Made by a program: the position numbers and the translations under genes. A model generated the notes under the pieces. The model ran no database searches. It saw nothing but the letters and a program-made list of their open reading frames with translations, and was not told the DNA's origin. This document shows, in pieces, positions 7,361-15,493 of a stretch of DNA of 64,000 nucleotides (the stretch's first letter is position 1; every line of letters begins with the position of its first letter). This DNA comes from Alterinioella nitratireducens (GTDB taxonomy: Bacteria > Pseudomonadota > Alphaproteobacteria > Rhodobacterales > Rhodobacteraceae), in contig NZ_JABJVX010000001.1 in the NCBI RefSeq assembly GCF_013155465.1, positions 1 through 64,000 of the forward strand. Reading direction: 5' to 3'.

Positions 7361-8790
7361 GCGAGCATGATCTTGACGTGGCGATCCTGGGGGCTGGCAC
7401 CGCGGGCATGACGGCCTACCGGCAGGCGCGGAAATACACGGGCCGGGTCGCGCTGATCGACGGCGGCACGCTTGGCACCACCTGCGCGCGGGTGGGCTGC
7501 ATGCCGTCGAAACTGCTGATCGCTGCCGCCAATGCCCGCCACGCGGCGCAGCAGGCTGGTCCTTTCGGTCTTGAGGTGGGCGATGTCGGCGTCGATGGCC
7601 GCGCGGTGATGAAACGGGTGCGCGAGGAACGCGACCGCTTCGTCGGCTTCGTCCGCGATGCGCTGGAGGGGTTCGATCAGTCCAACATCATCCGCCAGAA
7701 CGCGCGCTTTGCCGACAACAATACCCTGGTGCTGGAGGATGGCTCCAAGCTGACCGCCCGCGCCACGGTGATTGCCACCGGCTCGCGGCCCCATATCCCC
7801 GAGCCGTTCGAGGTCGCGGGCGACCGGCTGATCACCAATGACGACCTGTTCGACCGGGAGGATCTGCCCGCCTCCGTCGCCGTGTTCGGTGCGGGCGTGA
7901 TCGGGCTGGAACTGGGCCAGGCGCTGCACCGGCTCGGGGTGCGGGTGCGCCTGTTCGAGCTTGGCGACAATGTCGGCGCGATCACCGACCCCGACATGCG
8001 GGCCTGCGCGCAAGAGGTGCTCGGGGCCGGGTTCCCGGCGCTCTGGAACGCCGAGACCGAGATCGACCGCGACGGCGACGAGATCGTCGTGACATGGACA
8101 GCGGGCGGCAAGCGCGGCGAGGAGCGATTTGACTACATTCTTGCCGCGACGGGCAGGCGCCCCAATCTCGATAGGCTCGGGCTGGAGAACACGACGGTGG
8201 AGGTGAACGACCACGGCATTCCCCACTATGACCGCCAATCCATGCGCGCGGGCGACTGCCCGATCTATATCGCTGGCGATGCGGCGGCGGATCTGCCGCT
8301 GTTGCACGAGGCCGCGGACGAGGGCCGGATTGCGGGCGAGAACGCGGCGCATTTCCCCGAAAGCTACCGCAAGACGCGGCGGGTGCCGTTGAGCATCGTC
8401 TTCTCGGACCCGCAGATTGCCGTCGCGGGCGAAAGCCATGCCGACCTGACCGCGCGGGATGCGGCGTTCCGGATCGGGTCGGTCTCGTTCGAGGACCAGG
8501 GCCGCGCCCGCGTGATGCGGGTCAATCAGGGCCTGTTGCGCGTCTATGGCTGTGAGAAGACGGGCCTCTTGCTTGGTGCCGAGATGTTTGGCCCCGCGGC
8601 CGAGCATATCGGGCACCTCCTGTCCTGGGTCATCGCGGATCATCTGACGGTCGAGGAGATCCTTGACCGCCCCTTCTATCATCCGGTGATCGAGGAAGGT
8701 GTGCGCACCGCGCTGAGGAACCTCAACACCGCGCTCGGGTTCGCCCCGCCGCCGCCCGCGCGCAGCATAGATTGCGGGCCGGGCGGATAG
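7357..8790 (+). CDS. FAD pyridine nucleotide-disulfide oxidoreductase (dihydrolipoamide dehydrogenase-like)
   Basis: 477 residues. FAD-binding GAGTAGMTAYRQAR lies at residues 12-25, and the redox disulfide GTTCARVGCMPSK has Cys43 and Cys48. The NAD(P)-binding motif GAGVIGLELGQALHRLG follows near residue 180, with the second FAD motif IYIAGDAAADLPLLHEA near 305. The C-terminal dimerisation domain carries the active-site His-Glu in FYHPVIEEGV. It belongs to the class I disulfide reductases, closest to a lipoamide-dehydrogenase-like branch. It is the last gene of the msr operon (ATGA overlap), so it may recycle thiols for the Msr enzymes. It could instead serve as E3 for the convergent 2-oxoacid dehydrogenase operon, which has no E3 of its own. 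ATG 7357 has AGGAGGAGGGG upstream. The upstream in-frame extension to 6895 lies inside the MsrA-like gene and is rejected. Confidence 0.85.
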   Translation: MSEHDLDVAILGAGTAGMTAYRQARKYTGRVALIDGGTLGTTCARVGCMPSKLLIAAANARHAAQQAGPFGLEVGDVGVDGRAVMKRVREERDRFVGFVRDALEGFDQSNIIRQNARFADNNTLVLEDGSKLTARATVIATGSRPHIPEPFEVAGDRLITNDDLFDREDLPASVAVFGAGVIGLELGQALHRLGVRVRLFELGDNVGAITDPDMRACAQEVLGAGFPALWNAETEIDRDGDEIVVTWTAGGKRGEERFDYILAATGRRPNLDRLGLENTTVEVNDHGIPHYDRQSMRAGDCPIYIAGDAAADLPLLHEAADEGRIAGENAAHFPESYRKTRRVPLSIVFSDPQIAVAGESHADLTARDAAFRIGSVSFEDQGRARVMRVNQGLLRVYGCEKTGLLLGAEMFGPAAEHIGHLLSWVIADHLTVEEILDRPFYHPVIEEGVRTALRNLNTALGFAPPPPARSIDCGPGG

Positions 8791-8791
8791 C

Positions 8792-8819
8792 GCCGGTCGG
8801 TTCGGATCAGATCACCGGC
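8792..8819. terminator. Inverted repeat between convergent genes
   Basis: GCCGGT (8792-8797) and ACCGGC (8814-8819) can pair around a 16-base loop between the ends of the flavoprotein gene and the convergent M24 gene. There is no T-tract, and it overlaps the last codons of the minus-strand gene, so a terminator role is only a guess. Confidence 0.3.
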
Positions 8820-9970
8820 AGGTCGGGCGCGGCACGGGCGGTCAGCAAGCGGCCCCCCTCGGGCGTGACGACGATATCCTCCTCATGCACCATCATCAGG
8901 CCGTCGCCATAGGACAGCGACGGCTCCAGCGTCAGCACCATGTTTTCGCGCAACTCGGTCGTGTCGAAGGCCGCATGCGAGGGTTGCTCGGTCAGTTGCA
9001 TCCCCAGGCCGTGGCCAAGCCGCCCGATATCGCCGCCGCTGGCGTCCATCTCGGCGATCACCGCCGACATGGCGTGAAAGAGGTCGCGGCAGGTGGCGCC
9101 GGAGCGGGCGGCGGCGATCCCGGCCTCGGTCGCGCGCCACAGCACGTCATAGGCGCGCCGTGCGGTGTCATCTGCGTGGCCCACTGCCCAGTTGCGGTCG
9201 AAATCGCAGAAATACCCATCCCAGGTCAGGCCGGTATCCAGCATCAGGATATCGCCCCTCTGTAGAGGCTTGCGCGTCGGCGGCGAGATCACGTCGCGGT
9301 AGCCGCCCCGGTCCGCTCCGCCGACCAGATAGGGCGCGTCATCGGCCCCCTGCGCCAGCGCCTCGCGGCGGAAGGCGCGGAAGACCTCCTCCAACGGCAT
9401 CCCCTCGGCGACCAGGTCGGGCACCCGCGCGAAACTGGCCGAGCCGATGGCGCAGATATGGGCGATCTTGTCGATCTCGACGGGCGATTTGACCATGCGC
9501 AGCCCCTGCACCAATCCGGTCGCATCCGCGATCCGCAGCCCCGGCAGGCCCGCGATCAGCCGCTCCCAATCGGCAAGCGGCATCCGCAGATGCGTCTCAT
9601 GGCCCATCATCACGCCGATCCGGGCGGCTTTCCCGGCCAGCGGGGCCAGTAGCTCCGTCAGCAGGCTGATCCCGTCATCATCCGGGGCAGGCGCGCTCCA
9701 GGTGCGGATATCGTCCAGCCATGTGCGGTGCATCAGGTCGGCCCCGATCTCGGGGATGATGGCGACGGGTTTGCCTGCGGCGGGGACGAAGAGGAACCAG
9801 GGCCGGGTGGGCGATTGCCAGAACAGCGTGTGAAAACCGCTGAAATAGCGCAGATCGGCCTCGGTGGTCAGAAGCAGCCCGGCCAGACCCTCGCGCGCCA
9901 TCAGGGCCTGCGCGCGGTCGGTGCGGGCGGCGAACTCGGCGGGTGGAAAGCCACGCTCGGGCGGGGTCAC
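8807..9970 (-). CDS. M24-family Xaa-Pro peptidase-like protein
   Basis: 387 residues. It has an N-terminal creatinase-type domain (LRYFSGFHTLFWQSPTRPWF) and a C-terminal pita-bread metallopeptidase domain. All five expected metal ligands are visible: Asp pair in LDTGLTWDGYFCDFD, His in GHGLGMQL, Glu in LTLEPSLSYGDG and Glu in HEEDIVVT. It probably hydrolyses a Xaa-Pro peptide or a small creatine-like amide in the cytoplasm. The start is GTG 9970, which overlaps the stop of the citrate-synthase-like gene as GTGA; the longer frame to 10429 runs through that gene and is rejected. It is the last gene of the 2-oxoacid dehydrogenase operon, so its real substrate may be a pathway amide rather than a peptide. 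Confidence 0.82.
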   Translation of the reverse strand: MTPPERGFPPAEFAARTDRAQALMAREGLAGLLLTTEADLRYFSGFHTLFWQSPTRPWFLFVPAAGKPVAIIPEIGADLMHRTWLDDIRTWSAPAPDDDGISLLTELLAPLAGKAARIGVMMGHETHLRMPLADWERLIAGLPGLRIADATGLVQGLRMVKSPVEIDKIAHICAIGSASFARVPDLVAEGMPLEEVFRAFRREALAQGADDAPYLVGGADRGGYRDVISPPTRKPLQRGDILMLDTGLTWDGYFCDFDRNWAVGHADDTARRAYDVLWRATEAGIAAARSGATCRDLFHAMSAVIAEMDASGGDIGRLGHGLGMQLTEQPSHAAFDTTELRENMVLTLEPSLSYGDGLMMVHEEDIVVTPEGGRLLTARAAPDLPVI

Positions 9971-10761
9971 TCCGGGTCTCCCTCGTAGTGCGGCAGGAAC
10001 GCCGGCGGCATCGGCCCCTTGTTGCGCCCGCCCTGCTGCATCTGCTCCCACCCATGCGCCAGCGCGCCCACGGATCGCGACAGGCAGAAGAGGCCGCGCG
10101 CCAACGGCGGGGGAAAGCCAAGCTCGCAGAAGATCACGGCGGTCGCCCCGTCGATATTCATCGCGATCGGCGTGCCGCGCTGCTGGCCGATCTCTTGCTG
10201 CACGGCCTCGCCGATCTCGGCAAACCGGCCCGAGACAGTGCCCGCCGACGCCGCCCCCCGCACCAGGGCCATGAGGCGCGGCGCGCGCGGATCGACGGGC
10301 TTGTGAAAGCGGTGGCCGAAGCCCGAGACGATCTTGCCGTATTTGCTCCGCCATGCCGCCAGCCCCTCCTGCACGGCCTGATCGAGGGGCGCATCGCGCG
10401 CAGCAATGTCGTAGTAAAGCTCGGCGCATTGTTCGCCTGCGCCGCCATGCACATCGCCAAGCATGTTGACCGCCGTGGCCATCACGTTGTTCAGCCCGAC
10501 GCCACAGGTCGCGGCCATCCGCGCGGCGGCGATGGAGGGCGCCTGTGGTCCGTGGTCCACGCCCGCGACCAGCGCGGCCTCAAGAAGGGCGGCTTCCTGC
10601 GCGCTCGGCAGGCCGCCGCGCGTCATCAGCCAGATCATCTGTGGAAACGAGACATTGCCGATCAGGTCTTCGACCGCATGCCCGCGAAAGGCGATGCGGC
10701 CCGGTTCCATGTCGATGATCGAGGTCCGCCACCATTGGCGGATCGTGTCGGCGTCACTCAT
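9967..10761 (-). CDS. Short citrate-synthase-like protein (citryl-CoA lyase-like)
   Basis: 264 residues, much shorter than citrate synthase (about 430), and corresponding to its C-terminal catalytic part. Family landmarks are MLGDVHGGAGEQCAELYYD (catalytic His region), SGFGHRFHKPVDPRAPRL (second His in GHRFHK) and MNIDGATAVIFCELGF (the third active-site Asp in NIDGA). Such short proteins are usually annotated citryl-CoA lyases; they split or form a citryl-type CoA thioester. The start ATG 10761 has a GAAGGA ribosome binding site that partly lies in a hairpin (10764-10809). It stands between the catalytic E2 and the M24 protein, so it may use or produce the acyl-CoA made by the complex. The exact substrate cannot be read from the sequence. 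Confidence 0.78.
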   Translation of the reverse strand: MSDADTIRQWWRTSIIDMEPGRIAFRGHAVEDLIGNVSFPQMIWLMTRGGLPSAQEAALLEAALVAGVDHGPQAPSIAAARMAATCGVGLNNVMATAVNMLGDVHGGAGEQCAELYYDIAARDAPLDQAVQEGLAAWRSKYGKIVSGFGHRFHKPVDPRAPRLMALVRGAASAGTVSGRFAEIGEAVQQEIGQQRGTPIAMNIDGATAVIFCELGFPPPLARGLFCLSRSVGALAHGWEQMQQGGRNKGPMPPAFLPHYEGDPE

Positions 10762-10763
10762 AT

Positions 10764-10809
10764 CGGGCGGTCCTTCGGCTGCTTGCGCGCAGCATGACCC
10801 GACCGCCCG
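10764..10809 (-). promoter_or_regulatory. Intercistronic hairpin overlapping the ribosome binding site of the citrate-synthase-like gene
   Basis: CGGGCGGTC and GACCGCCCG (10764-10772 and 10801-10809) are perfect 9-base complements. Inside, GCTGC and GCAGC can form a second stem. Read on the minus strand, the GAAGGA ribosome binding site for ATG 10761 immediately precedes and partly enters the 3' arm. The structure could limit translation of that gene, protect the upstream mRNA end after processing, or partially terminate transcription. There is no T-tract, which argues against a simple terminator. Confidence 0.5.
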
Positions 10810-10815
10810 GAAATG

Positions 10816-11703
10816 TCACACCCCAACGGGCAGCAGCATCCGCCAGGGGTCGGCGATCAGCGCGGCGTAGCGCGCCAGGAACCGCGCCGCGTCTGCCCCG
10901 TTGATCACCCGGTGATCATAGCTGAGGTCGAGCGGCACCATCGGCACCGGCTGCCACGCCTCGCCGTCCCAGACCGGCACGGTATCAGAGCGGGTCAGGC
11001 CCAGGATCGCCAGTTCGGGCGGGTTCACGATGGGGGTAAAGCCGATACCGCCGATGCCGCCGAGATTCGAGATCGTCATCGAGGCGCCGCCCATCTCGCC
11101 GCCACCAAGCTTGCGCGCCTGCGCCTTGGCGGCCAGATCGGTGATGTCCTCGGCGATCTGCCACAGCCCCTTGCGGTCGGCATCGCGGATCACCGGCACC
11201 ATCAGCCCGTGGGGCGTGTCCACGGCAATGCCGATATGGGCGTAATCCTTGAGGATAAGGGTCTGCCCGTCCGGCGACAGAGACGCATTGAACCGGGGAT
11301 AGGCGCGCAGGCAGCGGGCCAGCGCCATGACATGAAAGGCCAGCGCGGTCAGCTTGGTGCCGCGCGCGCGGGCTTCATCGCGGACGCTGGCGCGAAAGGC
11401 ATTGACTGCGCGCATATCGGCGCGGTCGTGATGCGTGACCTGCGGGATCATCGCGTTCGCAGCCCCCAGATTGGCGGCGGCGATGCGGGCCATGCGGGGC
11501 AGGGGCTCTTCGCTGATCGGGCCGTATGCGGCGTGATCCACATCCCAATAGCGCTGCGCATCGGGGGCGGGGGCGCTGCCCTTCATGCCGTCCACATCCT
11601 CGCGCCCCAGGGTGGTCCGGCCCGTGTCGCGGGCCAGCTTCTCCAGGTCGACGCCCTTGTCGGCGGCGTGTTTGCGCGTGCTCGGGCTTGCCTTGATCTC
11701 CAT
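10816..11703 (-). CDS. Lipoyl-less E2: PSBD plus catalytic acyltransferase of a 2-oxoacid dehydrogenase complex
   Basis: 295 residues, too short for a normal E2 (400-550). It begins with a peripheral subunit-binding domain (ASPSTRKHAADKGVDLEKLA up to about residue 40). It then has the 2-oxoacid dehydrogenase acyltransferase domain: FNASLSPDG, GIAVDTPHGLMVPVIRDADR, MTISNLGGIGG, NPPELAILGL and the active-site segment LSYDHRVINGADAARF. The catalytic His is kept; the Asp usual in HRVIDG is Asn here. No lipoyl domain is present. The lipoyl domains are supplied by the separate protein at 13188-14498 in the same operon. The longer frame upstream to 12396 runs through the aldehyde dehydrogenase gene and is rejected; ATG 11703 is taken. 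The acyl group transferred to CoA is not identifiable from sequence. Confidence 0.85.
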   Translation of the reverse strand: MEIKASPSTRKHAADKGVDLEKLARDTGRTTLGREDVDGMKGSAPAPDAQRYWDVDHAAYGPISEEPLPRMARIAAANLGAANAMIPQVTHHDRADMRAVNAFRASVRDEARARGTKLTALAFHVMALARCLRAYPRFNASLSPDGQTLILKDYAHIGIAVDTPHGLMVPVIRDADRKGLWQIAEDITDLAAKAQARKLGGGEMGGASMTISNLGGIGGIGFTPIVNPPELAILGLTRSDTVPVWDGEAWQPVPMVPLDLSYDHRVINGADAARFLARYAALIADPWRMLLPVGV

Positions 11704-11713
11704 CACCGCGCCC

Positions 11714-13171
11714 TCACCAACTGGCCGAGATATACTGGGTTTCCATGAATTCCAACATCCCTTCATGGCCGCCTTCACGGCCCAGGCCCGATTGCTTGGT
11801 GCCGCCAAACGGGGCTGCCGGGTCGCTGACCAGCCCGCGATTGAGACCGACCATGCCGTAATCGAGCCGCTCGCAGACCTGCAACGCGCGCTTGAAATCG
11901 CCCGAGAACACATAGGCGACAAGGCCGTATTCGGTGTCATTGGCGCGTTTGATGACGTCATCCTGGTCACGGAAACTCTGGATCGCGGCCACGGGGCCGA
12001 AGATCTCGTCCTGCACGCAATCGGCGTTTTCCGGCACGTTCGACAGCACCGTCGGCGGGTAGAAATAGCCCTTGCCGTCAATCGCTTCGCCGCCACATTC
12101 GATCTTCGCGCCCTTGGCGACGGCATCGGCCACGAACGCGGCCACCTTGTCGCGGGTGTCGGCATTGACCAGCGGGCCCACATCGACGCCCTCGTCCAAG
12201 CCATCGCCCACCTTGAGCGCCTGCATCCGCTCGACCAGGCGGCGGGTGAACTCCTCGGCCACATCCTCATGCACATAGATGCGGTTGGCGGCGGTGCAGG
12301 CCTCGCCCAGGTTGCGCATCTTGGCCAGCATCGTGCCCTCAAGCGCGACGTCCATATCGGCGTCGTCGAAGATGATGCAGGGCGCGTTGCCGCCAAGCTC
12401 CATCGCCGGTTTCAGCACCTGGTCGGCGGCGGATTTCAGCAGCTTGCGGCCCACCCCGGTGGAGCCTGTGAAGCTGACAACGCGGACGCGCGGATCATGC
12501 AGCATGTGATCGACAAGCGCGCCGGTGCGCCGCGAGGGCAACACATTCACCAGGCCCGCAGGCACGCCCGCCTCCTCCAGCAGAGGCATCAGCGCCAGCA
12601 TGGTCAGCGGCGTTTCCGAGGCCGGTTTGATGATCACGCCGCAGCCCGCCGCCAGGGCAGGCGCGATCTTGCGGGTGCCCATCGCGGCGGGGTAGTTCCA
12701 GGGCGTGACCAGCACGGCCAACCCTGCGGGCTTGTGCTGCACCATGATGCGCGCGCCCGAGGCTGGCGCATGCGTGATCAGGCCATCGGCGCGCACGGCT
12801 TCCTCGGCGAACCAGCGGAAGAATTCGGCGGCATAGCCCGCCTCGCCCATCGCATCGGTCCGGGCCTTGCCGTTCTCCAGCGTGATCAGCCGCGCGAAAT
12901 CCTCCAGCCGCGCACTCATCAGCTCCCACGCCTTGCGCAACACTTCCGAGCGTTCGCGCGGGGTGCGCGCGGCCCAATCGGCCATCGCGGCCTCGGCGGC
13001 ATCGAGGGCTGCATCGGCATCCGCGATCTCGGCCGAGGCGACCGAGGCGATGACCTCCTCATTGGCGGGATTGATGACGTCGAACCGGGCCTTTTCGGCG
13101 CCGTCCCGCCACTGGCCGTTGATGTAGAGGTCACTGTGCAATGCGTCGAAATTGATGTTCCCCTTGGTCAT
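11714..13171 (-). CDS. NAD(P)-dependent aldehyde dehydrogenase, succinate-semialdehyde dehydrogenase-like
   Basis: 485 residues, full ALDH length. Motifs: PWNYPAAMGTRKIAPALAAG, KPASETPLTMLAL, FTGSTGVGRKLLKSAADQ (cofactor loop), the catalytic Glu in MELGGNAPCI, the catalytic Cys in LGEACTAANRIYVHE and EIFGPVAAIQSF. Close in style to GabD-type succinate-semialdehyde dehydrogenases. It oxidises an aldehyde to an acid in the cytoplasm. ATG 13171 is chosen (AAGGACGATCCC upstream); an in-frame start at 13228 falls in the preceding gene. It sits between two E2-type genes, 16 bases after the lipoyl protein and 10 bases before the catalytic E2, so it is clearly part of the same operon. Its aldehyde is probably a substrate or by-product of that pathway. 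Confidence 0.88.
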   Translation of the reverse strand: MTKGNINFDALHSDLYINGQWRDGAEKARFDVINPANEEVIASVASAEIADADAALDAAEAAMADWAARTPRERSEVLRKAWELMSARLEDFARLITLENGKARTDAMGEAGYAAEFFRWFAEEAVRADGLITHAPASGARIMVQHKPAGLAVLVTPWNYPAAMGTRKIAPALAAGCGVIIKPASETPLTMLALMPLLEEAGVPAGLVNVLPSRRTGALVDHMLHDPRVRVVSFTGSTGVGRKLLKSAADQVLKPAMELGGNAPCIIFDDADMDVALEGTMLAKMRNLGEACTAANRIYVHEDVAEEFTRRLVERMQALKVGDGLDEGVDVGPLVNADTRDKVAAFVADAVAKGAKIECGGEAIDGKGYFYPPTVLSNVPENADCVQDEIFGPVAAIQSFRDQDDVIKRANDTEYGLVAYVFSGDFKRALQVCERLDYGMVGLNRGLVSDPAAPFGGTKQSGLGREGGHEGMLEFMETQYISASW

Positions 13172-13187
13172 GGGATCGTCCTTTCCG

Positions 13188-14498
13188 TCAGAGTAAATGG
13201 CGAAGCGGCTCGGCCAGCCGCCCGGCAAGATCGGTCATGAAATCCTGCGCTGCCTCAGCCGACAGGTGATCGGGCGCGCAGTCAAGGGTGAGGGTCAGGG
13301 TTTGTGCGCCGCCGATGCAGAGCTGTGGGGTCGCGGTGGTGTTGCTGATCGAGGTGAGCCGGGTTCCGGTCAGGTCGCGGATGAGGAGCGTGGGCGGGGC
13401 GTCGCCTTCCTGTGCCGCGCCCAGACCGGCGCGGTCTGGATCGGGGAAGCTGCGGGTCTGGCCGTCTGTCTCGGTGGCAATGGTCAGGCCGTCGGCTGCC
13501 ATGGCGCGCCGCAGCGCCGCCCCGGCCATGGCGGCGAGGATGGCGGCAGGGTCCGGCGCGGTGCCGGTCTCGGCCTCGATCCAGGTCAGGAGGGCGGTGA
13601 AACCACGGGCCGGGATCTGGGCGGTGATGCGCAGGCCCGATTGGCCAGCGGCGGGCAGGGTCTTGAGCGTCTCGATATCGGCGGCATGGAAGGGCTGCTC
13701 ATAGCCTGCCTGCACCAAGCGCTCCAGGTCCAGACCCTGTTCCCGCGCCAGCCGTCTGGCCTTGGGCGAGGCGAGGATGCGCCCGTTCATTGCGGGTTTC
13801 GGCACGGGCGTTTTGCCTGTCTTCGGCTCGGGATCAGGTGTCGGGGCCGGCTCCTCCGCCCTCTCGGGCGTCCTCGCCTCTTGCGTCTTGCCAGCCAGGC
13901 TGCGCTGCACGGGCGCGTCGGGGGCGGATGCCGAGATGATGGCGATCACGTCGCCCACCGGGGCCTCTTCGCCTGCTTCCGCCAGCAGCGCCGCGACATA
14001 GCCGTCATGGCCCGCCTCGACCTCCATGGTCGCCTTGTCGGTCTCCACCTCGAAGAGCACATCGCCCGAGGCCACGGCCTCGCCAAGCCCCTTGTGCCAG
14101 GCCACGATCAACCCCGCATCCTGCGCCATGCCAAGCGCGGGCATGATGACCTCGGCCCCATCTGGAAGGTCGGTGTCGTTCGCGGCGGGAGCGGGCTCAG
14201 GCACTTCATCGGTCGCGGCGGCACCGGCCTTCGCCTCTGGTGCCGCGCCAGTGCCCTCCGCCGTCTCCGAGATCAGCGCGATCACGTCGCCCACCGGCAC
14301 CTCCGCCCCGGCCTCGGCGCGCAGGTCGGTCAGGAAGCCGTCGCCGGGGGCCTCCACCTCCATGGTGGATTTGTCGGTCTCGACCTCGAAGAGCAGATCG
14401 CCCACTGCCACCGCATCGCCCGGTGACTTGAGCCAGCGCACCAGCAGGCCGGTTTCCTGCGCCATGCCGAGCGCGGGCATGATCACCTCATGCGGCAT
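13188..14498 (-). CDS. Di-lipoyl E2-like protein with degenerate acyltransferase domain
   Basis: 436 residues. Two lipoyl domains stand in tandem (residues 1-78 and about 115-193), each with the lipoylation motif ETDK (Lys43 and Lys155). A Pro/Ala/Glu-rich linker follows, then a peripheral subunit-binding domain (NGRILASPKARRLAREQGLD, near residue 245). The C-terminal part (about 295-436) has the outline of an E2 acyltransferase domain, but the HxxxDG signature is gone: the equivalent segment reads DCAPDHLSAEAAQDF, without His or Asp in register, and the domain is shortened. It looks like a swinging-arm scaffold that carries the acyl group while catalysis is done by the lipoyl-less E2 at 10816-11703. 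Its start overlaps the end of the E1 beta gene by 11 bases. Confidence 0.85.
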   Translation of the reverse strand: MPHEVIMPALGMAQETGLLVRWLKSPGDAVAVGDLLFEVETDKSTMEVEAPGDGFLTDLRAEAGAEVPVGDVIALISETAEGTGAAPEAKAGAAATDEVPEPAPAANDTDLPDGAEVIMPALGMAQDAGLIVAWHKGLGEAVASGDVLFEVETDKATMEVEAGHDGYVAALLAEAGEEAPVGDVIAIISASAPDAPVQRSLAGKTQEARTPERAEEPAPTPDPEPKTGKTPVPKPAMNGRILASPKARRLAREQGLDLERLVQAGYEQPFHAADIETLKTLPAAGQSGLRITAQIPARGFTALLTWIEAETGTAPDPAAILAAMAGAALRRAMAADGLTIATETDGQTRSFPDPDRAGLGAAQEGDAPPTLLIRDLTGTRLTSISNTTATPQLCIGGAQTLTLTLDCAPDHLSAEAAQDFMTDLAGRLAEPLRHLL

Positions 14499-15483
14499 GG
14501 ATCATCTCCCCCGCCACCAGCTTGCGGGCCATGTCGGCGACGCCTTCGGGGGTCGGCACGGTCAGATCCTCCAGCGCCGGGCTGAACGGCACGGGGACGT
14601 CCATCGCCCCCATCCGCATCACGGGCGCGTCGAGATGATAGAACGCCTTTTCGTTGATCCGCGAGGCGATTTCACTGGTCACGCCAAAGCTCTGATGCCC
14701 CTCATCGACCACGATCACGCGGGCCGTCTTGCGGGCAGAAGCCAGGAGCGTCTCCTCGTCCAGCGGCACGATGGTGCGCGGGTCGATCACCTCGGCGCTG
14801 ATCCCCTCGGCCTCCAGCAGTTCCGCCGCCCTCTCGCAGACCTGCACCATCGAGGAGGTGCCGATGAGCGTGATATCCTTGCCCTCGCGCAGGATATTGG
14901 CCTCGCCGAAGGGGATCAGGTATTCCTCCTCCGGCACCGGGGCCTTGTCGTTATACATCAGCTTGTCTTCGAAGATGACGACCGGGTTGTTGTCGCGGAT
15001 CGCGGTCTTCATCAGCCCCTTGGCCTCGTAAGCCGAGGAGGGCAGGGCGACCTTCAGCCCCGGAATATGGGCGACCAGCGCGTGCAAGCTCTGGCTGTGC
15101 TGCGCCGCCGAGCGCCGGGTGGCCCCAAGATTGGTGCGCAGGACCAGCGGCACGTTCAGCTTGCCGCCCGACATGTAATGCGTCTTGGCGGCCTGGTTGC
15201 AGAGCTGGTCCATGATCAGGAAGATGAAATCGCCGAACATCAGGTCCACGACGGGCCGCGCGCCCGTCATGGCGGCGCCGACGGCCAGGCCCATGAATCC
15301 GGGTTCGGCGATCGGCGTGTCGATCACGCGGGCCGTGCCAAACTCCTCGACAAGACCGGACAGCACCTTGAAGGGGGTTCCGGCCTCGGCCACGTCCTCA
15401 CCGATGATGAACACGGTCTCGTCGCGGCGCATTTCCTCGGCAAGCGCCTCGTTCACGGCCTTGGACAGGGTAATCTCTCGCAT
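14488..15483 (-). CDS. 2-oxoacid dehydrogenase E1 component, beta subunit
   Basis: 331 residues, the usual length for a separate E1 beta. It contains MREITLSKAVNEALAEEM, IGEDVAEAGTPFKVLSGL, DTPIAEPGFMGLAVGAAMTG, HYMSGGKLNVPLVLRT and GEDVA-type TPP-contact residues, followed by a transketolase C-terminal domain (EVIDPRTIVPLDEETLLAS). With E1 alpha it decarboxylates a 2-oxoacid on thiamine diphosphate and passes the acyl group to the lipoyl arm. The pattern fits the acetoin/branched-chain/pyruvate E1 heterotetramer group; substrate cannot be fixed. ATG 15483 lies 11 bases after the E1 alpha stop with a GGAGAG site; the extension to 15561 falls inside E1 alpha and is rejected. Confidence 0.92.
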   Translation of the reverse strand: MREITLSKAVNEALAEEMRRDETVFIIGEDVAEAGTPFKVLSGLVEEFGTARVIDTPIAEPGFMGLAVGAAMTGARPVVDLMFGDFIFLIMDQLCNQAAKTHYMSGGKLNVPLVLRTNLGATRRSAAQHSQSLHALVAHIPGLKVALPSSAYEAKGLMKTAIRDNNPVVIFEDKLMYNDKAPVPEEEYLIPFGEANILREGKDITLIGTSSMVQVCERAAELLEAEGISAEVIDPRTIVPLDEETLLASARKTARVIVVDEGHQSFGVTSEIASRINEKAFYHLDAPVMRMGAMDVPVPFSPALEDLTVPTPEGVADMARKLVAGEMIHAA

Positions 15484-15493
15484 CGGGCTCTCC

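Noticed and set aside
9967-10761. Call as full citrate synthase
   Set aside because: At 264 residues it lacks the N-terminal part; a short lyase-like homologue is more likely.
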